From NCBI GenBank assembly GCA_034008185.1, contig CM067086.1:40628507-40692506 (forward strand): a stretch of 64,000 nucleotides of DNA. Direction: 5' to 3'. Shown piece after piece: positions 24,320 to 38,060 of this stretch. Origin of the DNA: Gorsachius magnificus (taxonomy: Eukaryota > Chordata > Aves > Pelecaniformes > Ardeidae). Position numbers and translations under genes: made by a program. The number at the start of each line of letters is the position of its first letter. The stretch's first letter is position 1. The notes beneath the pieces were generated by a model. That model was not told the DNA's origin and ran no database searches. It saw only the letters and a list, made by a program, of their open reading frames with translations.

Positions 24320-24960
24320 TGGTGTCGCACAGACACTTAAGGAGAGTGTGTTTATTAAAAAAACTCACCACAGGAAACCTGCAACATCAACTTATTAGAA
24401 TCTTTGCATAAGGTATGCTCACATGAGGAGTCAAATCTCTTGAACAGGATGGCAATACAAGTCTCCATTACAAGCGTCCTTGCATGACATCTTCAGCTTA
24501 AATTGGTAGAACTCCCCAAACTATTGTTGTAGTTAATTCTTACACCTGGTCTAGCAAGATTGTTCACCCAGGATGTTAATCAGCACTTTGAAGCATATGA
24601 GTAGTGCCTGTCTATTGCTTTTGGCCCAGCGAGAGCTGCCTGCAGGCATCTCTATGACCGTCTGATGGTCCCACCTGCACAGCTTCTGAAATAATTAGTG
24701 AAGCACTTTGTTGTGAAGGTGGAAGGCAGCCTCTCCTCAAGTTGGTTCGCTGTTCTCAATTAGCCCATTATCTCATCTGTGCAGAGACTAGCTGGGGATT
24801 TCCTGGGCTACACAGGGAATTCACGACTAAGTGCACTGTGTGTGCACACAGACACAGCCCTGAAACCCAAATACAACACAATTATAATGATTAACTGTAG
24901 GACAAATTGGAATTTCATTCTTAAATCACAGTTACGACTTAAACTCCATAGATTTTGCCA
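24320..24960 (-). mobile_element. Solo LTR-like element, copy 1
   Basis: Homologous to 61964-62793 in the same orientation. Shared blocks include CACCCAGGATGTTAAT, GTGAAGCACTTTGTTGTGAA, CTAAGTGCACTG and TTCCTGGGC. On the minus strand an AATAAA (TTTATT at 24351-24356) lies near the end that finishes with GACACCA. The other end of the better copy starts TGTGGCAA. A TG start and CA end with a late poly(A) signal are the marks of a retroviral-type LTR. No internal coding region lies beside it, and this copy is shorter than copy 2. I could not see clean target duplications. It might instead be another old dispersed repeat; family not known. Confidence 0.55.
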
Positions 24961-27725
24961 TGATGAGTAGCCATACGGTTTGATAAAGAGTATGATTTTT
25001 TTTCTACAAATTGAAAGGTAATCTACATCTGGAATGTGTGCCAAAATAGACAATCTTCAGCTCAGAGGACAGTTTTCTTGCAAATTTTAAAACCCAGCTC
25101 CCAGACTTTCTGCAGAACAGAAGTTGCTATATGCTTCATTTTAGGTAACACCAAAGCACAAAGCTATCAATAAAAATGCTCTCAGAGACCCCTGGAATAG
25201 TGACTGAAACTGGTCTTTCAATTTTACAGGTCTTCATAACTGAGTAACATTGGTGAAACTGATTTGGGAGCTGTGTGCTTCCCATTCATATGGGAGGGCT
25301 GACATGGAGCTGCTGTCACATGAACTTCTGGCACCCCTGCAGGCAGCCATCCAAGCTGGCAGATGTTGAAAACACTAATACGTTTTCATAAAACAGAGGT
25401 GTTTTTTAGCAGAAATCTACTTTGCCACAAAGGCCTCAGTCAGGACTACTAGAGAAAAAAATGAGGCAGGTTTTGAATTTTGTGAACGATTAGGCTCAAA
25501 TCACTTCCTAATGAAAAGATAGCTCCATTGACCTCACCAAAAAGGAACTTCTGAAAATGGTTTCTGATTTGCTTTATCTTTTGTAGCTCTTTTCTGTTAT
25601 GCTGATTCTTGCCCATTGGCGCCCTGATCAAAATCAGCTCCTAGCAGACCCTAAGCATAGACTTGGTGGTATGCAAATCAGTTCTCATCAAAAACAGTAT
25701 CCTGAAGGCAGCTTATGAGCTAAAAGCATCTGTCTAGATGGTACTGCTGTGCTTGTGAAACCAAACAGACTTTCTTACCAGCTCAACAAATAGGAATTCA
25801 CCATATTGCTCTTGACCATTTTAGTTTGCTAAAATAGACATTTTACCTCTCTTTATCCCTGACCCAAAAAGATACATTGTTTTAGCACAGTAAAGAAGTA
25901 AGCTAGCAAATGAGGAAATGTAAGGAACTACTGAGGAAAATGTTTAGACAAAAGGCACTATATATATTTGCTGAGGCCTGGGAATTTTAATTCTGTAGTC
26001 TTAACTTTTCCCTTTGCTATTAACACAGTACTCTGTTTTGTTATTGCTATGTAACTCCTTGTTGTGCACCGTGCTGTGGTGTGCTCTTAGGTCTTTTGGC
26101 CAAAGCCATTCCTGTGTCTAGTGTCATACTTAGAGCTAGATAATACAAGACTTTTAAATGGAAACCTACAAATGAAAAATATCTTATTTTAATCTTATTT
26201 GATGGAACTTTTTAAATCCTTCTTGCACTATTAGTAGATGGCTGCTCTCAGTGTTTCACTTTACTCTCATTGTAACTGTGGATATAAGATATCCTTACAA
26301 AAGATGGAAGCCAGTGGTTTCCTGTTTCTCCAGATTGCACAAAGAGGAATTGTTTGTCATTCATGGAAATAATGGAGGAGTATGGCCTCCTTGAAAATAA
26401 TGAAGTGTTCACACCAGGGTTATTTGTTGGCATTTTTTTAGGCAAAAATATCTGTTCTATTTAGTTGAACAGAAAGTACAAGTGACTAGGATTGCATGGA
26501 GATGCTGCAGTACAAAGTGTTGTTTGGATGTGCTTAGTGATCATTTCCATGAATCAGAATTTCTTGGTTTTCTTTTCTAATAAATTGTATGCAGATCCCT
26601 GTCTGTAATTTTTACCTCAATTTAGTCGCAAGCTTTGTGCCACATTAGAGTGCTTTTTAACCCAGAATTGTTCAATTATATTAACCTTCTCATTCACCAT
26701 ATATACTTTACATGCTACAGCCTTAAAAATATTGTAAAGAAAGTATCACTAGTATTTCAAACCAAATTATTCACACTAACATTTATTTCTCTTCTGTATA
26801 GGAAGTTTAGATGTCATCTCCATTCCAAAACCAAATTCTTAAGATATGGGGGGTGGGCTGGGGGGTGAGTGTTTTATTATATAAAGAGAAATGAAATAAG
26901 AATTTTACTGTGTCCAGTATAAATGTTTCTGGCCATGTCATGGCTCAGCCCTTTCTTAGCTGTAAACAGCAACTGCTTTCATACAGAAAAAAGATTGTAT
27001 ATTCACGTTTAAGAAATTGTATTGGTGAAGTAATGATGCTTCTGTGATATCTCATGATAACTGATCATCTGTTTTAACAAGTCTGCTATGTCTAAAAAAA
27101 AAAAAATCATTCTCATCTCCCGCAAATCTCATTTTCTGAAAAATGCCAGTTTAGAGAAGTATTAAATACCTGTTCTCACTGAAAATAAGGTTAAATACAC
27201 ATGCCTTGGGCTAATCTACTGGCTGTCTTTGTGGTAGCAGTGGTAACAGTAATTTTTATTAAAGGTATTAAAGCCGCTGAAATGGCTAAGTTATGTACTC
27301 TGCTTTTGCTATATGGGTATTTCCAGTGTCCGTGGCAGCCAATTTAGATTTTTTCCTCAAAATACACAATAGTATCTGCAGGATGATAGTGCTAAAGAGT
27401 CTGAGCACCATGAATGGACTAATCTCTTGCTTCTTTAAGGACTTTGGTTTGAATCTGTTTAGCCTATTTTTAGTTTGAATTTCTGAATTTTATGCTGTTA
27501 TCTTGAAAGGTATTTTGGATATGCATGAGTTCCTGAATATATGTCCTTTTATATAGGAATATATATATATGTAGTCTGCAGAACATACTAATCAGAGGTG
27601 TAGACTAAAGCCAGCAGATTTCAAATAACACAGGCAAATAAAAGGACTTAATAGGAAGTAAGACATCAACCTTAAGCAAAGGGAATGCATGTATATTGTC
27701 AGTTGTGACTATCATTCAGCTTTTA

Positions 27726-28075
27726 CAGAATCACACAGAATCACAGAATGGCAAGGGTTGGAAGGGACCTCGGGAGATGATGTAGTCCAACCCTCCTGCT
27801 AAAGCAGGTTCTTCTAGAGCATGTTACACAGGACTTCATCCAGGCGGGCTTTGAGTATCTCCAGAGAAGGAGACTCCACAACCCCCCTGGGCAGCCTGTC
27901 CCAGTGCTCTGTCACCCTCAGAGTAAAGAAGTTCCTCCTCATGTTCAACTCAAACCTCTTATGTTTCAGTTTGTATCCATTGCCCCTTGTCCTGTTGCTG
28001 GACACCACTGCAAAGAGACTGGTTCCATCCTCGTGATTTCTGCCCTTAAGATATTTGTATGTGTTAATCTCTAAA
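27726..28075 (-). mobile_element. CR1 LINE 3' fragment, antisense to AKAP6
   Basis: On the minus strand it ends with repeated ATTCTGTG (seen here as CACAGAATCACAGAATGG at the low end). It encodes a truncated piece of the CR1 ORF2 C-terminus, including SNRTRGNGYKLKH, then MRRNFFTLRVTEHWDRLP and VVESPSLEI, and stops at NML. The 5' end is truncated as usual for CR1. It is the same general subfamily type as 44003-44168, with the 3' tract GGTTCTTCTAGAGCA-like. Confidence 0.9.
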
Positions 28076-29214
28076 CCCAGTAACCTCTATGTAAGTTTTT
28101 GTTTCTTGAGTTAAAGTGCCCGAGAACATCAAAAGGAAATGTTGCTGTCATTTAATACATTTGGCTGTACCTGTGTTATACTGTGGAACCAGAGAGTGTA
28201 CAGTTGCTGGCAGTGAGAAAAATAGAGGTTTCTAAACTGTTTGGACTGTTCTTTTGGGTTTCAGTGACTTTTTTGGTGACTAAATAAGAGAAAAATCAGG
28301 TATAGAAGAGAAAATCCAGGTATATATCCTGCTAATCACAGTACTGTTGTCCTAACCAATACAGAAGTACTGCACTTGATCTAAAATTGTTTCCTATAAG
28401 TTCATGCAATGAAGAAGAGCTGACACATATCTTTGTAAGAAGGAGTGGGCCATGTTTATGCTCCCAGCATCACAGAAGTAGGATGTCTGTTGTGATGGAG
28501 ATCTGTTATTACTCTGTATGTTTTTAATGAAGGAAGGGACTGTCCATTTACTGTCTCCCCATACTGTTGCTACCAGCTATTACCACACAGTCTCACTTGG
28601 GAGATTTATTTTGTGCGAGCCTGTAGGATAAGCAATAATTTCTTAATAATTTTCCCAGAGACTGAACGGCTTGAATACTGTTAAGAGTACTGCTTTTTTG
28701 TCAACCTGTCTTCCAAATATGTAGATACCTAACCTTGCGTAGGTACTTTGTACAGCTTTAAAGAAAAAAAAAAAAAAAGGCTATTGCATTTACTTCAGTT
28801 TTTGATTGATTCAGACCTTCCCAGGACTCCTTTTCTTCACTTTGCTACCACCCCAAATTTACATAGTTGTGCATAGGAAGGGGATAGGACCCCATAATAA
28901 AAGTTAGCACTGTTGGGCCTGCCTGAAACCTATTAGTTGTTAACTAGCTCCACAGGAGGCTGTCCTGGCTTTTCTAGTTCTGAGAGCTGCAGCTATCTCT
29001 GGACGGAGGAGGCATTAAACCAGAGGCAAAGCATATTAGGATGTCATCCTGAAGTAGCTATGCTGTTTCTACTGAAGGAGAAGGGAAAATTATAATGTCC
29101 AAAATCTAAACTCTATCATTTGTGAGGATTTTGAAGTCTTTTGATCTAAATGTATGGAAATACAGTGTATGAACAAGTTTGAGCTATGTTTCAAGAACAA
29201 CTGTATTGCTCTGA

Positions 29215-29234
29215 TTTTTTTTTTTTTTTTTTTT
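29215..29234. repeat. T homopolymer run
   Basis: Twenty consecutive T. Confidence 0.9.
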
Positions 29235-30964
29235 AATTCATCACATTTGTGGTTTAAAAACATTAGAATTTTATTTCCACCGATATCCAAGATGTTTTTA
29301 AGCTAATGTTTGCTGCTTTGGAGGAGGGAGCAATGAGAACCTTAAAACACAAAGTTCTTTTACATGCAAGAATATAGAGGGTGGTGTATTCCTGTAAGTG
29401 TGTATTAAATACCTGATGTAGTTTTCTTAGAAAACAAGGCCAAACGCTGTCGTAAAGCACATTAAAACGCAGATTGTTCAGACTTTGTGAAATGTTTAAA
29501 TTCCTTTGCACTTATGGGTGAAGCTGAACAAGGCAGGGTAGCTTGATTTGGCAGTGTTGCAAATGTTCATCCCCTCTCAAGTCTCACCACCCAAAACTGT
29601 AACTGTAAAACTCTTGAGTGTTGAGGTATCCCAAAACACAGATACTGTAAGTTTGAGTGGTGAAAGTTAGGGATTCCACTGGGTCTGCTGTGCGCCTGGC
29701 CTGCAGAAGAAATTATTTGCATGCAGCGGATTGAGTGCCTATAATAATGTAATGAAATCAAACTGCCATTATAAAATGTTTTGAACTAACTTGATCAGGA
29801 AATTTCAGTGAAAAAGTATTTCACATCAAGTTCTAACTTAGAAGCTTTATAGCAATTGCAGAATAATCACTCTTTGAATGACAACTTGGTAATGCTCTTT
29901 ACGCTAATCTATCATTGCAACAACTTTTGAAATACCTTTAAAGAATTTATTTGAAAGTATTAATAAATTGTGTAATGCTTATGTAGGAACTCTGTTAATT
30001 GTAATTGTTTTGTCTATTAAAATTTATGCTGATTGCCTGAAATTTTAGTATGCTGGTATGATCACTATAGAGGTAGTCTGTAATTTGTTTTTGGAAGTGA
30101 AATGAAATTTATTTTTAAAAAAATTCTGATATTGGAAATCATTAAAAGAATATAATGCCAGGATCTCAAAGGACAAACACACACACTTTCAGCAACATTT
30201 AAACTATATTTGCTTTTACTTACCTGCCAAGAGCTATGGTCCACTCCCATGGGTTCTGTGCTATGTCTCTCAGAGGCATAATATCATTCATGCATTAAGT
30301 ACTAGAAGTAATACAATTGCTGTCTGTGTTTTGGTGTTTGCAATGCCAAAGCTTTCAGCAGAAATACAGAAAATTCAGGGCATGAATGGAGGTCTCAATT
30401 GGTAAATGCTGTTCTTTGCCTCTTCTATGATTCTTTTTTTCATTTCTTAATTCTACAGATGAATTGGATTAATAATTTGGGATCTCGGTTTATTAGATAT
30501 ATTTTGCTAAGGACGCATTTTAGTTCAGCTTTAAATTGCATAAAACCTTATATCTGTACATATATTAAAAGCAAATTACATCTCCCTCATATTCCCCCCA
30601 AATTTTAATAGAACTGAAATCCTTCAAGGATTGTTCTAAAACTACATAGTGTTATTTAGTGCCATTGAGTGCTTTTTGGTCTGTAAGTTAGTAATTTTAT
30701 ATTTAAATAATGTATACGTATATGTTTTTTCTCCCTTAGTAACTCCGTATTTGCCAAGGCTGCTATTTCCCATGAATTCATCTTTGGGTTGGAAAGCTCT
30801 TTTCTCTTGGTTGGCTCTTTTCTGCATGTGGTAGGACGATACAACCTAGGCATATTTTGATGAAAGAACTTTCGGGTGTGGTTGGTCTCCAGGTGGAAGA
30901 AGTGTACCTAGAAATGTGTAAGGTCAGCCAGACAAATGTTGTCTTGATAGAAAAAGGAGTCAGA

Positions 30965-31202
30965 AGACAGGGCAGGTTTAGGTTAGACATTAGGAAAAAT
31001 TTTTTCACTGAAAGGGTTGTTAAGCATTGGAATGGGCTCTCCAGGGAAGTGGTTGAGTCCCCGTCCCTGGAGGTGTTTAAAAGATGGGTAGACAAGGTGC
31101 TTAGAGACATGGTTTTGTAGTGGGATTGGCAGAGTTAGGTTAATGGTTGGGCCTGATGATCTTAAAGGTCTTTCCAACCTAAACAATTCTATGATTCTAT
31201 GA
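30965..31202 (+). mobile_element. CR1 LINE 3' end, sense
   Basis: It encodes [20 protein letters not shown], then [19 protein letters not shown], ending RDMVL with a stop, followed by the CR1 3' UTR and a TTCTATGATTCTATGA tail. It is 5' truncated; the upstream limit is uncertain. It resembles the end of the CR1 at 42535-43947 (same GGTTAATGGTTGG...TGATCTTAAAGGTCTTT 3' segment) more than the copies at 27726 and 44003. Confidence 0.88.
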
Positions 31203-32193
31203 CTTCTGCAGATTATTTCCTGGGTATCTCAAGAAGACAATAAATGATCAAGGACAGTTATATATGGTGGCCTGGATGTGCAGTTCACCATGCTTATGGT
31301 GCTTAGCAACTGTTTCATTGTATAGCAATTTTGCCTGTGTGCTTTCCTGCCCGTGTTCTTCCAACCCTTGTTGTCTTTTCATAATGAATAAACTGAGATT
31401 CAATTTAGGAAGCCTCACATTAACTTGTTTTTTAAACAATGTAAAATGTTTAGACAGACAAAAGCAAAGAGGAATTTATGTAGTGAAACACAAAAAAGAA
31501 ACTAGAGTTGGCAGCAGAAGAATTTACATTAGTTTGAAATAGGAAATATCTGTGAAAATAGCCTCTATGCCGTCTAAACTAAATCTGCAAAGTAGACTTC
31601 CTGGAGGTTTGGGCTAACTGTCCTTTTTCTCCACATCTAAAATCATGCATTCATAACTTGCCTAAATTATCTAAGAGATGACAAACATGATGAGGAATGA
31701 GAAACAGAAATTGGGTGACCTGAAGTATTTAATGTGAGGAAGATTGTGCTATTCATGTTTAAGAGGTAGCAAAGGGAAAAAATATTGGTTGCCTAATAAA
31801 GGAATGGCAGAAGCTGTGACAGAGAAGAAAGGGTTGAGGTAGTTTTACAAAAGTATGAATTACTGTAGGACTACTGGTATAGAGCCTGCCCCTTTGTATT
31901 TAGTTTTGCTGGCCTGTCACAAATCCCGTGGCATGTGAAAGACCTAGGCTACTGCCCTGTCGGCCCATTACGGTGCAGTCCTTGATCCTACATTTTTGTG
32001 TATGACCATTTCCATGTTAATATAAGGGCAGCTTACATGGTAGTTATTTTTTTGATTTACTGGATGTCATTGGTAGGTAGTGTTCAGGAGTATGAAGTTA
32101 CCACTAGATTATTATATGGTTTATTAGATTATTAACTCAAATACACACATACTAGGCAGTGACCAAACAGAGACTTTCTGTCTAGTCAGAATT

Positions 32194-32233
32194 CCAAAAA
32201 AAACCCCCCAAAACCCACCAAAAAACCAAAAAA
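32194..32233. repeat. A/C-only tract
   Basis: Only A and C across about 40 bases, including a run of six C. The minus strand is T/G-only with several G runs. Confidence 0.85.
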
Positions 32234-35200
32234 TAGACAGCTACCTTTCCATAACCAAAAGTTGAATTCAGCAGTCAATATCTTGGTATTTTGTCATAGC
32301 AAATAGATGGTAGCAGTGGCAGGACCAATACAGTTGCAGAAGTGACTGTATATTAAGAATATAAGACTAAATTTTCAGGAACTGTTTTAAGTCACATTCC
32401 CTTTAAGATAAATGAAATGTGGTAACTTAAAAAAAAAATATCAAATTTTCAACATTTTTTATTGGAATTATTGGTGTATTCCATATATTTAGTAAATAAG
32501 TGAAACACACTTGTTGCTCCATTTTCTTAGCACTTCACTGTGTGTTGAAACTGTCTCCCTATACAAAATAGAACATTGCTGTTAATATTTGTGGGAGTTT
32601 GGTTATCCTTCCAGGATTGTCTCAGTCAAAGAATCCCATTTCTTTTCTACCAGAAACTGTTCCCATCGCTCTACATTTCACTCTTGAATTATTTCTGTCA
32701 CAGTGAGTGCTATCATTAAAAGTGCTACATTCTTAGCCAAAATATACATTCAACTGTACCTAAATATAGAAGTCCATATTTTAGTAATGTGGCTTTCTCA
32801 AAAAATGCAAATGACTATTAGGAAATTTTAAATTAAGCTTTCTATTTCAAATTATAAAATCATAGGTCACTTAGATGATTTTAATTGTCTGTACCATTGC
32901 TCTAAAAAATAAATGCCCTAGAAGCAGTGATATTTTTCTCAAAGGTATTTAAAAACATCAAAAATGAACCTCAAGAAAATTAGGTCTCAGGGGTACCCCA
33001 GTACACACCACACATGCTAGTAGTATGATTGACTGAGAAAATGAAAATATTTCTTTTCATACATGATCTTAATCTAGCAATAGGTGTAAACTGCTGTGTC
33101 ATTTAAGCTAATCTAGATTTATGTATAGATCATAGGTTCACATGATACCTAGTTGCTTATTTGTGTTTCAGAGACACAAAGTATGCTGGAAATAATTAGT
33201 TGGACACATCTTGACTTAAAATACAAAACATATTTTTTGAAACAAAAATATTTAATAGTTGACTGTCTTTACTGCAGATACGAAAAGGTCAAGAGCTGGA
33301 TGGTGGTTTACCAAATTACAGGGATATTCTAAGAACAGAGGTTTGCAAAACAGTGAAAGATTGCATATCAGAGCTTGATATGTAGGATACCTACTCAGCA
33401 GAAGTTTCCTGAATTTCAGTATCTGCAGCTGTAAAAAAATCCTCAGGGCAACTTCAAATAAATATTTTTTTCAAATAATTTTTCTCATTTCCAGTTGTAC
33501 AGACAAATAAGCTGAGAGGGAGAGATTATTACATGCTGGAAAAGCACTCTGTTATTTTCAGTGTCTTCAGAGCCCAGTAGAGATCAGTAAGTGCTGCTTT
33601 TTTCCCCGTGGAGGTTCTGCAGTATTGTTGTCTGATGGATCAAGCAGTTCCCTAAAAGTCAGGGGACAGCTTCATTTTGTGAAGGCTTGGGCTCCTTTGC
33701 CCCATGCAGTCAACAGAAGATAGCACTCCTGGGGCTTTGTGCTTACACTTTTGGAATCTTTATTCCTGTTTATTTACAATTCTGTAGCTTTAATAAAACT
33801 GCATGATTACTGCCTCACTTTTCCTTTCTTGCTAAATAAGAACAGTTCATATTTATATATAGGTGCATGGTGACCAGGAAAAGCGCAGAAAACTTCATAA
33901 GGAAATTTTGCTCGTTGCAGCTTGTAAACTACATTATACACTGTAGTGCTAAGGGATGACATTAATGTGTTGTTTAAAAAGCTGCTGTCAGGCCAATGCA
34001 CATGCATTTTCCATAATGTGTATGTGCTCATGTGTGATATTTAGACTGCTCCATAGCTGCAAATGTATCTGGAAAGATGGCTTTGATTAATTGACTTCCC
34101 TCCTCTTTTCCTTTCCTCTCTTCAGATGCGAAGGCTCTATTCATTATCAGGGAAGATCAGAGGAGGAGGGGAGCAGAGTACCTGGGTCACACGCTGTTAG
34201 AGTTACAATTTGCCAAATGCCACAAGTAAACTGTAGGGAATGGGAAACATCCAGGATGGGAGAGGACCTCTGTGTTTGAAGGTCCTCCTCCATTCCAAAT
34301 ATTTGGTCTGATTTTATCTTTAGCTGTGCAAATTTGCATCTCTCTGTTGTATGTACATGTAATACTTGTTACATCTTCAACTCTCTCTGCCTTTTTCATG
34401 TGTCACATTTTCAGCCCCGCAGGTGTGAGGAACCACAAACTGATGCACTGATTGAGGGCTATTCTTTCCAGGGTTCTTTGTCCATTTGTTCCTTTTTCTT
34501 AGGAAATTAGCACCTGTAAGGAATTATGTACACGTATACAATTCTAAAGCCAAACCTCATACTTCACTGCATCAACCGACAATTTCCTTCAGGTTTCCTC
34601 CTATTGAGCCCTGTGCTGACAAGAGTTTATTTCTGCTAAATTTCATGTATGTTCATGGTATTTGTGCCACACATAATTTATCCATAAAATCAGAATTTTG
34701 CACAAGGAGAATATTGCTAGTCAAAACCCAAAAGTTTGGCCCCATCTTTATTCATCATATTTTGCTTCCTCAGTTTAACATTATTACTGGTTAATAGGTG
34801 CACCTGAAAATCAAGCTGTATTGTAGTACCTGGTGCGTTATGTTAAATGAATCTTTTCTAGGACAGCAAGTCTCTTTTTTTTCCTAATGAAAAAGAATAC
34901 CTCATCTTTTCCAATTTTTCTATCAAACGCATCCACATCATCTCGAGACACTGCCACATCCAGCTGCATCTATACTCAACTTCAATTATATGAAATTACA
35001 CAACCTACTCTCAGGTCCTTTAGGTTCTCTTTTGCTGTGTGAGGCACACGCATAGTGCATTTCCTGTGAAGTGCGTGATTACAAACTATTCAGTACAAGC
35101 CTGTTTTAAGTAAACAGTAAATTAAATATTGTCAGTGCTTGTTCAGACGTGCTCTTACGAAGGAAAAAGAACTTCTGGATTTGAGTTCATAAAACTCTAG

Positions 35201-36703
35201 ATTTAAGAAAGGGCCAGACATAAACTAGGCATCCTTTTTCCTTTTTAAATTCTCCTGACTGGCCCAGTTGTTCAACAGCTGGTACAAAACAATATATTCA
35301 GATGCCCATGCAAGGAAAATTGGGCTAGACAAAATGCTGAAGGTAGCAAAATTCCTGTTTATTGCACTTTATTTGAATGGAGAATTCTCAAAAACATTCT
35401 GTCACTAACTGTCAGGTACACTGCTGCCTGAAAGACTGTTAAGAGTCTGTCTGAGCAACGTGTCTCTTTGAACCATGACAAATACAGTAAAATAACATCA
35501 TTTTATTACAGTTTTGGCAATATTATTTTCTGCTACGCCAGTCAGCCTGACTACAGGAGTTAGGAAAGAAAGGAAATAGTTGCTTCCCTAAGAAATGAGG
35601 GCTTTTGAGTATTTTGTGGTGTCTGCAGCTTCAGTACTAGCATGGTCACTAGTATTTGGAGAAGTATAAATAAGTTTTATAAAAACCAGAATCTACAAAT
35701 GTGCACTTGCAAAGTCTCTTTTCATCTCTGCCAGTTAACTCATTCCCAAGAGAAGGCAAAACTCTTTTCTTCCAATGGGTCAAATATTGTTTTCACTCAT
35801 TCTGTTGACATTTCAAAGAGAACAAGAGCTGTATGTGTGTGTTCAGGGCTGCACGTGATTTATGGTTAAATACAGCAAGTACCCCTTTCCTTATTGTATT
35901 TTGTTTTTCTTTCTTACATGCAAGTATGAGTGAGAAGCTCTGCCAAATAATTCACAAATTTATCCAAGTTACCAGTGCTGTATGAAATGGCATAACATAT
36001 AGTAGGTCATGTTTCCAGTTCCTCTCTCTATTACTAGATTTTAATGCAATTTGTAAAAACAAAAAATAAATTTAAAAAAGAAACAAAATGTTTTAATCAC
36101 TGTTAAAGCACTGATCCTTTGTAAACTAGTAAAAATATTAGTGCAAAAAAGGATAAAACACACTTGCTTTGCAAATTAAGAATGCAGAGATCTAAAGCAG
36201 TCTGATTTGTTCTTTGAAAATGGATATGAGAGTTAACTTAGAAACACAGTATTAATAGATTTGTACGAGTGCACATAAGGCCAATATATTCAATGCTGTA
36301 ATTTTTTTATGGTTTCATAAATAGTGCTATCACCAACATTTCAAAGAAATTTGAAAAAAACAGACCTCATGTGGTGGCATAAATTTAGTGTATTTTATAG
36401 AACACTGTTACTCCAGATATAGCCTATGGGTTGTGACTTTTCATAAAACCTAATGAATTTCTAGATTTGTCAGCTGTTTCAACACAGATGCACTTTGCTG
36501 ATCTAATGGAAACATTTTGAGCCCAGATCCAAAATATCAATAGCTTTTAGTATTGCAAATTAGTTTGGCTATTGGGTAAATGGGGATGTGGTTCTTGATA
36601 AAAAGCAGCAAGTCATTTTGTACATGTGTTTTATGCTAACTGCCTCTCCAATGTCTGATACTGAGGTTTTTTCTCTCTCTTTTTTTTCTTTTCTTTTTTG
36701 CAG

Positions 36704-36800
36704 AGTTTTAAGTTGAATGTTGATAGCCACTGTGCTTTAAAAGAAGCAGTGGTAGAAGAAGGACGTCAACTTCTTGAGCTTATTGTATCTCACAAATCAG
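36704..36800 (+). CDS. AKAP6: AKAP6 coding exon B, spectrin-like repeat region
   Basis: This exon encodes SFKLNVDSHCALKEAV followed by VEEGRQLLELIVSHKS and the first base of a Gly codon. It matches the AKAP6 segment that follows LETHL. The helical, charged and leucine-rich pattern fits a spectrin-like three-helix bundle. It is preceded by a 33-nt uninterrupted pyrimidine tract (36667-36699) and GCAG, a very strong acceptor. It is followed by CAG|GTAAAT, a reasonable donor. Length is 97 nt, entering in phase 0 and leaving one base (G) that joins GA of exon C to make GGA (Gly). It is too short and too broken by introns to appear as a long open frame on its own. Confidence 0.92.
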
Positions 36801-38060
36801 GTAAATCCTTCTGAAATATTGCAAGTCTTTATGTCTCCAGACTATTAAAGAATGAAGAAGCATTGCTGTAAATTACTGCATATATTCACTTCCTTATGTA
36901 TTATTAATATTTACATTATCAGATTGACCTTCAAGATTTATAAATGTTTCATATACTGCATACAATGTAGTGATACTTATAAAATGAAATACTGCCTGCA
37001 AATAGTCTGTTCATTTTATTTTGGTCTTGCTGCTCAGCTGAGTTTCAATTGAAATCACATCACTGAAAACTTCACACTGACACATTCTTTGATGTAGGTG
37101 CTATGGAAATAACATTAAGATAATGAATTAGGATTTCAAATATATATATTTTTACATACTCTGCATGGGTAATTGCATTGGTAAAGCTTTATTTTGCCAC
37201 TTAAACTAATTCTTACATTGATTTTAATATATTTATGAGGAAAGATTAAAATTAAAAAATACCTTTTTCCTGTGGTTAGGCATGTCTTTTTCTGCAGAGG
37301 CCTTAAATCGAGAGGAGGGGAGAGATATACTGATTTTCCTTTCTCTCTCCCTACCACCCCTTACATTTTTAGATGTTTGCGTGACTTGTATGATAATAGA
37401 GTTTTAATCAGCATGTACTGCTACGGAATGCCATCTTAATTTTGGCCTACTTAGCATGCTTTTCATCCAGGTGGAAGTTATCCTTTGGTCTACTGTTTTC
37501 TGATCATGTTATACATTGTGCCTCTATTGTTTCACAGCATCAGACAGATCTCTGTAACGTGAAAGCTCTAGGAAATTAGTGACTTCTATGTATTGTTCCA
37601 AAAAGGTACAGAAACCATAGCAGAGAAGGGTAGTGCATGCTATCATATACTTAGAAAATAGTAATGTGTAAACTACAGAAAATATTTACAGGAGTTGGAG
37701 GTCAGGAAAATGTATTTGGAAGATTATGAAATGTTCTGAGATAAAGACTAGATATGAGAGGGTGAGATTACCATAGCGTTCCTTACTGCATAGAAATCAC
37801 AGTGTGTGTTGGATTTTCCTTCTCTTAAAATTGTCAGCTGAAACATTAAGATGATGACTAAAAGAAATATTTTGACTCTATAGCATTGTTTTGCAGTATG
37901 AACAATAGTAATGCTTGAATTTATTTCTGAGAAAATACGTTAGAATTCTTGTTGCAATTATTTTTCTAAATGTCCTGCTAATTCTTTGAATAAAGGAAAA
38001 ATATTTAAAGATGCAGTTGAGTTTACAGCTTTTACTTTTTTCCCCTTCATTTTGGAGAAG
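36801..38060 (+). other. AKAP6: AKAP6 intron between exons B and C
   Basis: A complete short intron of 1,260 bp, bounded by GTAAAT and GAGAAG. It joins two exons that share a split Gly codon (phase 1). It is AT-rich, with no repeat or gene that I can identify. Confidence 0.88.

Larger units (their letters stand above)
21344..36703 (+). other. AKAP6: AKAP6 intron between exons A and B
   Basis: A complete intron of 15.4 kb, bounded by GTAGGA and a long pyrimidine tract with TTGCAG. It contains an LTR-like element (24320-24960), an antisense CR1 (27726-28075), a sense CR1 3' end (30965-31202), several A or T runs (22128-22145, 29215-29234) and an A/C-rich patch (32194-32233). The rest is AT-rich sequence in which I see no gene. 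A good-looking but apparently unused acceptor occurs at 23391-23393 (long T tract then CAG). Confidence 0.85.

Noticed and set aside
26848..26865. G-rich run that looks like a quadruplex
   Set aside because: Only three separable tracts of three or more G, so it does not meet the four-tract pattern.
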